Of a stretch of 64,000 bases of DNA, positions 55,244 to 64,000 are shown in pieces (positions within the stretch are counted from its first letter, which is position 1; the number at the start of each line of letters is the position of its first letter). Made by a program: the position numbers and the translations under genes. The notes under the pieces are model-generated. The model was not told the origin of the DNA, did no database searches, and saw only the letters and a list, made by a program, of their open reading frames with translations. Source of the DNA: Adiantum capillus-veneris (taxonomy: Eukaryota; Streptophyta; Polypodiopsida; Polypodiales; Pteridaceae); NCBI GenBank assembly GCA_014529385.2, contig CM043963.1, positions 92,767,912-92,831,911 of the forward strand. Direction: 5' to 3'.

Positions 55244-56760
55244 CATTATAATGTTTGGAGATCATGAGCTCTCCTTAGATGCACCTTCCCTATCTATCAC
55301 ACATACAAAGTTCACTAGACTCATACATCAGGGTCTGAGTCAGCTAGATACTAGGAGCACATGGATACAATTGATATAGGAGTTGGGCATGAAGATGGAT
55401 TTCTCTAGAGAGAATATTCTCTAATTCATGCAAGATGGATTTGTGACAAGGCCTAGATACATGGATACAAACTTATCTCATGGGATACATCCTTGCATTA
55501 GCTTCAGATCAAGACTAGTAGATTTCCAAGAGTACCATCAGAGGCCAAGATATGTCATTTATGTCATATTGATCCAGAGATGGAGCTGCAATACATATGT
55601 CATTGCCCTGTGCACTATGAGATACATGGCCGCTTTCACTGCTTATTGAGAGAGGATTTCAAACCGTTTTCTAGAGTCATGACATACCTAGATCAGAGAT
55701 GCCTAGGCCTATTTTTACTCAAGCTATGTAAACACATGCAGAGCTTGCTGAGGACATCAGGGGAGAGCCAATCTCAGAGACAGACCATAGATTTCTTTAC
55801 ACCAGAAAATGAGCATCCAGAGGAGTGCTCACCACAGTAGAGCTCAGCTCCAGATCACACCTACACCAGAGGTATGTTGATCGATTGGGTGATTGAGCTA
55901 GGGAGATCCAGACAACCACTATCGCAGGGGGTGAAGCACAATACCAAAGGAGGTTGCATCATGGTTTCAGATGCATGGCTTCAGCATGGACACATCTTGC
56001 CTCCCTTCCAATATTCCCTTGATGCACCATCATTTTCTCTTACACACATGGAGTTTACTAGACTCATTTGTTAGGACCTGACCCAGTAGGACACCAGGAG
56101 GACATGGATAGAGCCGACATAGGAGTTGGCCACGAACATGTCTTTCTATAGAGAGAATCTTCCCCAACTCACAGGGGATGGGTTTGTGATTATACCCAGC
56201 TATTTGGATACACATCTATCTCATGGGTTACAGTGTGCCATTGGTCAGATACAGACATCTTCACACCAGCTTGAGATTGAGACGATTTAGTGGGATAATA
56301 ACAGCTAATAGGATATGCCACCTATGCCATACAGAGTTAGAGACAAAGATGCATTATATATGGAAATGCACAGTGTATTACAAGATACGGGGTCTCTTCC
56401 ACTTTCTATTCAAAGAAGGCTTTGGACCCTTCTCCAGCTTGAGATTGAGACTGGTAGATTGAGAGGGATACTACCAGCTAATAGGATATGCCACCTATGC
56501 CATATAGAGTCAGAGACGAAGATGCATTATATATGGCAATACACAGTGTATTGCAAGATACAAGGTTGCTTCCACTTTCTATTCAGAGAAGACTTTGGAC
56601 ACTTTTCCATAGTCATGAGTTATCAAGACCAGAGATGCCTTGGACTGTATCTACTTGAGCTACACAAACACGGAGAGAGTTTACTAAGGACATCTGGAGA
56701 GAGACAATCCTAGAGACAAATTATCAAATCCTTCACACCAGACACTAGATAGATAGAGGA
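55244..56760 (+). pseudogene. Tandem pieces of a LINE-type RT zinc-binding tail
   Basis: Three plus-strand copies of a Cys/His motif occur. They are ICHLCHIDPEMELQYICHCP (about 55548-55607), ICHLCHTELETKMHYIWKC (about 56310-56366) and ICHLCHIESETKMHYIWQY (about 56487-56543). They are followed by YEIHGRFHCLLREDF- or YKIRGLFHFLFKEGF-like text and, in copies one and three, DQRCLGLFLLKL and SLLRTSGE. The pattern resembles the zinc-binding C-terminal tail of plant LINE (non-LTR) reverse transcriptases. Copies two and three are adjacent tandem units of about 175 bases. Copy one lies in a larger duplicated unit of about 760 bases. No RT core is seen, and the frames carry stops. Confidence 0.5.
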
Positions 56761-57142
56761 GAAGCCACCATTGCAAAGCTCAACTCAAAGTCACACCCAT
56801 GGTACTCTCATTGACCGAGCATTGGAGCTAGGGAGATTGAGACGCCCACGATTGAGAAGAGAAGCTTCAGAACATCGACAGAGACTACAACAAAGGATTC
56901 GAGCCATACTATCAAACATCCAAAGTACAAATGAGGATGGATTCATCACCCATTGTATCTCTCTCTTGTATTGGGCACCCATTCTATCAGTGATCACACA
57001 TACCCAACATAGTTCCAGCCAGTAACAATTCTAGATTCAATTTAGTATCTTTTTTTTAACTCAAAAAGGTATCATATTCACAGTATGTAACAAATTGTTC
57101 TCATAGGTCATTTTAGCCTTTTGAAGATGCTAATATATCATT

Positions 57143-58554
<1,412 letters not shown>

Positions 58555-58689
58555 GTACCCTAGTATTTAAGGTATAACTTAATCAAACCAATGAACAATT
58601 TTCACAGAGCTACTCATAACCGAAAACTAGTTGCGGGATCATAGCTTGCCAAAAAGTGTTAGAGCATTCAACCATTACCACATAATGTC

Positions 58690-58840
58690 AAGCATACCCA
58701 ACCCACACAGTGGGCCTTGCCAGGCTAAGCGACGGGGATCAAGATACCACACATCTAGTAGTGCCTCGAACTGTCAAGCAAAGCCAACCAACATAATGGG
58801 CCTTACCAGGCTAAGCGACAGGGTACACCAACCAATAAGC
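58690..58840. repeat. Two-copy repeat of about 40 bases
   Basis: GGGCCTTGCCAGGCTAAGCG and GGGCCTTACCAGGCTAAGCG, each preceded by CCAACC-like sequence, about 86 bases apart. Confidence 0.75.
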
Positions 58841-59329
58841 CCGATTGTTTATATTATCATAAGACAAGTATGAAAAAAGGAGAGAAAAACCATAATATCT
58901 AGCTCAGTAAACAGTAGCCAACCTGTGTTGGTTGAGTTGCAAGCTCCATGATTGGTACAACAAAGAGTGAACAAACACACACACTTCTAACTTTTTATGC
59001 AAGTAAAACACACACAAGGCTAAGTGAGGGGCAAAATGCGCCCTCACCTCTTTAAATAGGAGAAGATAGATCACGATCACTCATGGTGAGTAGTGCACAT
59101 AATTGTTATCATCCCAAGCACTGAGTAGGCCAGGTTCTACTCCTCCTAGGGAAGCCACAACATGTAGCCACCTCTGATGTGTCATAGTAGAGCAGAGCAG
59201 CCATTGCCCCTTTAGCAAGGTAGGGTAGATGAGGCCCAATTATAGAGCAAGAAATTTTTAACCATGTTATCTCCTTCTAAGGGAATATTCTCTTAGCATT
59301 GAGTAATATCTGCTGTAAAAAGATGAAAA

Positions 59330-60480
59330 ATCTATTTAGAGAGGTTAAGAGTAACCTCTGTTGAGTTTTTTGTTATCCAAAAGGGGTTGTAGTGTATTCG
59401 CAAAAAGTTATAGAAGATTTTTTGTTTGGCAGCACAAACTAATGCAAACTCTGCTAGTATAAGTTCAAGACAAAGAGTGAAATCTTTGGTAACATCCGTA
59501 AAGATGCCATTCAAGGCATCAGATATCCATCTAAATTTATGTTTATGAATCTTATAGGTGGGAAAAAGTACTGGTATTTTAGTATCCTAAAGAGAATAAC
59601 CCAGATTTCCTAAGTGTCTCGAGATGTTATTGGTAACCTCTTGTAGGGCTGTGTTGAGTCTTGTGAATTCCTTCCCAGATACCCGAGAATGTGGTGCTTT
59701 CCAAGCTAAGTTTTTGCAAATAAGAGTGGGACAATTAGGGCTTTTATCCAGATCTACTATGAACCAATTTTTTGACAGACTTTGAAATTCAAGAGCCAAT
59801 TGTGGTGTAATTCAAGAGATATCTGTAGACAACCATTTTCTAGGTACATGTGAGATTTTTTGGAAAAAAACATTCTTCCACCAATTTAGCCAAGTCCAGT
59901 AGGACTGCTTTCTCTAATTAGTGAGAACTGATAAGGTCAGTTAATCTGCTAAGTAAAGTTGATAAAGCAAGATATGGGTTTTTGGGAAAGTTAGGTATGT
60001 GATTAAGCCCATTAGCCAGGAATTTCCAGATTGTAATATTTTCAATGAAGCTAAGATCACAAGTATAAACATGCATACCATATGTATCAAAGTCTTTGCA
60101 AAATGTGATAAACTGGTTACATACACAATCAAGAATGGAGTTGTGTCGAAGAAAATCATTACTGTAGACCAAATTTTTAATAGGTTGTTGATACTTCCAG
60201 CCAATAAGTACATTGTCAAGTAATTTGTGGTTACCAAAAACTAAGTCAAAACACCCACAAAAAAGTGTCTTAGGGTGTATCCAATTGAGAAGCTCATTCT
60301 GAAAGAGACAGTGAACGTAAATATAATCTTTGCCTGGAGTTTTTTTATTGAGAAACCGCCTTCCACATGGGCTCACAGCAACCTACATGTTCATCAATGC
60401 TTATAAATCAAGAAGGTGCCTGATTGGGGTGTTTCTGCCTCTTCCTCTAGTGTAGCTACGAGATTTTCCTCGACTAGAGG
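59330..60480 (-). pseudogene. Reverse transcriptase N-terminal part, Penelope-like, decayed
   Basis: Successive minus-strand pieces read TFCKDFDTYGMHVYTCDLSF, FLANGLNHIPNFPKNP, NWFIVDLDKSPNCPTLICKN and IPVLFPTYKIHKHKFRWISD, the last followed by ALNGIFTDVTKDFTL. The order of a GLxHIP segment, a (V)DLDK segment and P-x-Y-K-x-HK-x(3)-RWI corresponds to the start of Penelope-like reverse transcriptases. The catalytic YxDD part and the GIY-YIG endonuclease are not visible. Stops between the pieces show it is inactive. Assignment rests on motif order seen by eye. Confidence 0.45.
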
Positions 60481-60540
60481 AAGAGCTAGGTATCTAAAAA
60501 GAAGTAAAAGAGTTGGGAGTAGCAAGAGAATCAGGTCTTT

Positions 60541-61440
60541 TTAGTGACGGGGGGTCATCTTCATCAATACAGGCTTGAGTAAGCTAGTGATAATCTTTAC
60601 TCCTTTGTAATTAGCATAATTGGTTAGATAAATTCCAGGTTCATCAAACTTTAGCTCCTTCAAGATATCCAGCATTAGCCCATGAAAGATGTTGAAAGCA
60701 ATTGGACCAATTACTATCTGTTTAGCTTGGCCACCCAACCAAGAACAAATAAGGGAGAGATGAAAGTCCACCGGTTTTTCGGGGAAGAGTAGGTCTAGAT
60801 GGTTAAGAATAAACCAAATGGCATGATCAAACCACATTATGCTGGATTTGCATGAGGCTTGAGAGTCAAGAAACTTGCAGGCACATTTAACATAGGGTCC
60901 AAAAACATTCCATATGGATTATGTATAGAAATCTGGGTTACTTTTGGCAAACTCCATGTTCCCCTTTGTACAAATGTAAAGGCCTTTATTGGAAAAGAAT
61001 TTAGAATGGTTGATGAAGTTGAGGTTGAAGGGGGCTTTTATGAGTTCCCCTTTGTCAAGGAATTGTCCACCTTTCAAAATTTTGAGTCTGCAGTCTTCAA
61101 CAGTAGAGGCAGGGAGATTAGCTAGATAAACCCAGGTTTCACTAAGAATTGGTGCTAGAAAGGCTTTGTTAGGTAGGACCCGGAGCTAATGGTCCACTCC
61201 AAAAGATTCAATTTCAATCTGCCTAATATGTAGGAAAGGAAAAAGCTTGGAGATTTTTGGTACCATTTCTAAGAGGCTAGTCATTGAGGGAGCAAAGATT
61301 ACTCTGAAATTCTTTGACGGCTTCAAGAGCCGCACTATCTCTATAAAAGATACCACGTGTCTGAGGGATGGTTGGAGTAGCCGAGGTACTCATAAAAGAA
61401 GGATCGAGGCCGCATAGTTTTTTCAAAAATTTAGATAGAT
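60541..61440 (-). pseudogene. Unidentified frames upstream of the Penelope-like RT
   Basis: The cleanest frame (60837-60541) reads MWFDHAIWFILNHLDLLFPE, later FHLSLICSWLGGQAKQIVIG and KFDEPGIYLTNYANYKGVKI. Further upstream are PTIPQTRGIFYRDSAALEAV and LCGLDPSFMS. These look like decayed coding sequence of one protein read in the RT direction, but no known domain is recognised. Confidence 0.35.
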
Positions 61441-62220
61441 CAGTCCCAGAAGATGTAAATAGGGCAAGCTCATGCTAATAGTGGACAGAGAGTATAGGTA
61501 GCTAGGTTATGTACTGGGAAATCAAATTCACACCATCTTTGGAATCCTTATCCAAGGTAGCCAAAATCTTGACCCAATCATTAAAAGATAACATGTACAA
61601 GATAGACATCTTTTTTTGTGGTAAGAGCCGAATCATATATTAGTTGAGAAGCATCCAAGCTGCCAATACATCTGAGGACAAGAGATGTTGCCATAGAGAG
61701 GGGTTCAGAAGATAATTCCAAGCCTTGCGAGTGAGCAAGGGTCTACAATATACAAATTAGTTAGTAAGGCTATGACTACTTATGGTATTAAGTAACACAA
61801 CATTTGGCCTTTCTTGCCAAGAAAGGTCGATTTCTAACTGCTAAGGCATTTTGGAGTATGGTCTTTTAGGTAAAACTTAATCTGCTCTAGAATCCTTGTA
61901 TGATTCTTTGGGTTGTATTTTACTTTCATTCGGGTTGTCATTCTAAAGTGTTTGTGATCCTAAAAGGAAATATATAAACATAAATATGATTAGTCTTGTA
62001 GATTGGGCCTGCAATCCTTAAACCAAAAACGTCAGAGACTACAATAGCCGTGAGCAGGAAACCAGAAAATTAGTCTATGAGGGACCACCTACCACCAGCC
62101 AACCAGTCAAGGGATTATAGACTGTGGGTCCAACTTAGAACTAAGATTCAAAACTATTTTCTAAAGCCAACATCCCGATTTATCCAAAAGAATGGAAAAA
62201 CCTTATGTTTAGGATGTGTG
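61441..62220. other. Unassigned interior of the direct-repeat element
   Basis: No coding motif or repeat recognised on either strand. Confidence 0.5.
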
Positions 62221-63405
62221 TGTAGCTGTTTTAACATAAATAATAAGACATAATTGAACTTTTACATTCAAAAGACAGCTGGCTCCAGAGAAAGGAAAAT
62301 GATAAGTACAAAAACAACTCAGTCTTAGAATTATCTTTGTACAATGCTTATAAGAATGAAGCCTCATTCCATTATACAGATATCAGAAGTACTTCCCCCG
62401 CAGTAGGTGTAAGTGTAATCATGTGTAGAAAATTGCTTTAAGCCAAAAAAACTTCCAAGATAAGATAGAGTCCTTACCTGTATCCATCCAAACACAACAA
62501 CAGATACATTAGCCTTGGATGTGTTTTACACGTATCAATGGACTATACCAGTTTTGTTATCCATGTCCATCTTACAACTTTTTTTAACTTACAAGCACAG
62601 TCCAAAGTACTTATGTGTTCCATATATATTTTTTAATTAAAAATATTTTATTATTTTAAAGTTTATATTTCTTGATCTTTTAGCATGAATATTATTCTGA
62701 TTAGAAGGCCATAACCCCTTCTAATCCAAGTGTCTCATCCCTCATCAACATCTTATCAGTCTTTTTCTTTGCTAGATCAGTGAAACTCCATTTCTCTTGC
62801 TTTTTTCAATACATGAAGCCATAAAGTAAAGAAGCCTAAGAAATCTTTAAAAATTCCATTAATAGTACAAGAATATCAAACTTGTTTTTGTTTATTTAGG
62901 ACAGATATAGTATATGCCCATTAGGGTTCATGGAATCCAACCTTCCCAAGTTTGTATGTCAATTACACTAATTATACACCTCTTAGAAAACCAAGTGGTA
63001 GAGAACCCTTAATGTAAACGTGGTATCCAGTCGATAACAAATGTCAAATCATGAAAAAAGGAACAGTTGACTTTAGGGTCTTTTTTCAAACTATACCTGA
63101 CCTTGTGAATGCCAAAGAAGTTTTTCATGACACCATCAAAACAACCAGTATCAAACAAGTCCAACATCAGTATGCAGCCGGGGCATACCCCCAACTCCCA
63201 ATTAGTTAGTATTTGCGCAACCTGTATCAAGTTGGAGGAAACAACTAGTAACAGTAAATAGTCCAATACCAGTAAAAATCCAGGGTATACCCCCCATCCC
63301 CAAAATATTTTTTTGAACAGTATGCAAACGTAGTACGTCTTCTATCCATGCAATGAATCATCAGAGTATTGTGTTGTGAAGCCAAGCGACAACAACCACT
63401 ATAAC
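62221..63405 (-). repeat. Right 1.2-kb direct repeat
   Basis: About 93-95% alike to the left copy by eye, apart from two duplications present only on the left. Starts TGTAGCTGTTTTAAC and ends CACTATAAC(A). Confidence 0.9.
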
Positions 63406-63648
63406 ATTGCGCGCATCTGCCGTATGTGTCAAAGTAAGGGACTTGCCGTACACTGTGTGTGAGCCACAAATGGCTGCAAGCACACAACCAGATTAATCTA
63501 GCAAGCTCCAGAGAGCAAGGGTGTGTCACTCACCGCCCTACCCTCACCTTCGTGGAGGATTCCTCACCAAGGAGAAGAGGGAGCTATCACCGTACCACGC
63601 TCAACCGCCTCGCCGCCGCCGTACCATTGCAATGCTCGAACACGCACA

Positions 63649-63706
<58 letters not shown>

Positions 63707-64000
63707 CACACACACACACAAGCACACACACACACACACACACACACAAGGAGATGAAGAAGAAGATGGAGATGGAGCAAGAGCACTCTTCAATTGCACA
63801 AATGAGAGAATGAGCGATTTTTAGGTTTAAGTGACTTTTATATGAGCTCGCCCATTCACACTTGGACGCCCATGCTTAGCCAACTAACCCTTGAATGTTC
63901 CAGTTAGAGTACGCCTCTCATCGACGATCACTCTTACCCTTTTTCTATTGGACCTACAAGCCCATCCCATGACTACTAGAAGTGGACGCCCATGGTGGTT
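63406..64000. other. Unassigned right edge with microsatellite
   Basis: A (TC)n run (about 63647-63674) is followed by (CA)n (about 63674-63748). The ORFs through it encode only His/Thr or Ser/Leu repeats. No gene is recognised. Confidence 0.8.

Noticed and set aside
63459-63824. Overlapping ORFs with His/Thr and Cys/Val repeats
   Set aside because: Translation of (TC)n and (CA)n microsatellites.

Overview
The window looks like nuclear DNA from a land plant with a large, transposon-rich genome. Every protein-like signal I can place belongs to a mobile element or to a captured gene fragment, and I find no intact host gene, rRNA, tRNA gene or CRISPR array. Plant origin is supported by CACTA (En/Spm) genes with GT-AG introns and DUF4216/DUF4218 domains, plant Ty1/copia and Ty3/gypsy pol genes, methionine-tRNA-type primer sites (TGGTATCAGAGC), and a fragment resembling a plant heavy-metal-associated (HIPP-type) protein. 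Several pieces would suit a fern or lycophyte, but the sequence does not fix the species.

Layout. 1-3029: minus-strand Ty1/copia element (copia-1), cut by the window edge; its 751-bp LTR ends at 3029. 3030-6822: the 3' part of a plus-strand Ty3/gypsy pol with a second RNase H domain (gypsy-1) and its LTR, interrupted by copia-1. About 6823-30764: a minus-strand CACTA transposon with an En/Spm transposase-like ORF, a multi-exon TNP2 gene and, at 30764, the CACTACAAG terminus with a striking subterminal palindrome. A whole 16.2-kb Ty3/gypsy element (gypsy-2, 11776-27954, 474-bp LTRs, target duplication gtgac/gtgat) sits inside a TNP2 exon. Gypsy-2 is itself split by a complete Ty1/copia element (copia-2A, 14826-19992, 227-bp LTRs, duplication gagat). 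Gypsy-2 also carries about 3.8 kb of extra open frames between integrase and 3' LTR that I do not recognise.

30765-34330 is unassigned. 34344-37056 and onward is a minus-strand, truncated Ty3/gypsy (gypsy-3) with its LTR starting at 37057. 38214-42664 is a complete non-autonomous LTR element (gypsy-4, duplication aagca) without pol. 43029-53928 holds two copies of a 1.3-kb LTR-like repeat around a gag-like remnant; the left copy is interrupted by a nearly identical second copy of copia-2 (copia-2B, 43412-48588, minus, duplication ccatc). 55244-56760 has tandemly repeated pieces resembling the zinc-binding tail of LINE reverse transcriptases. 57290-63405 has 1.2-kb direct repeats flanking a decayed reverse transcriptase that resembles Penelope-like elements. 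The window ends in microsatellite-rich sequence.

How it works together: these elements are a record of successive insertions rather than a cooperating gene set. The order is CACTA, then gypsy-2, then copia-2A. Gypsy-1 followed by copia-1 is probably a second nest in the same CACTA. All coding regions except the gypsy-1 pol fragment are visibly broken.
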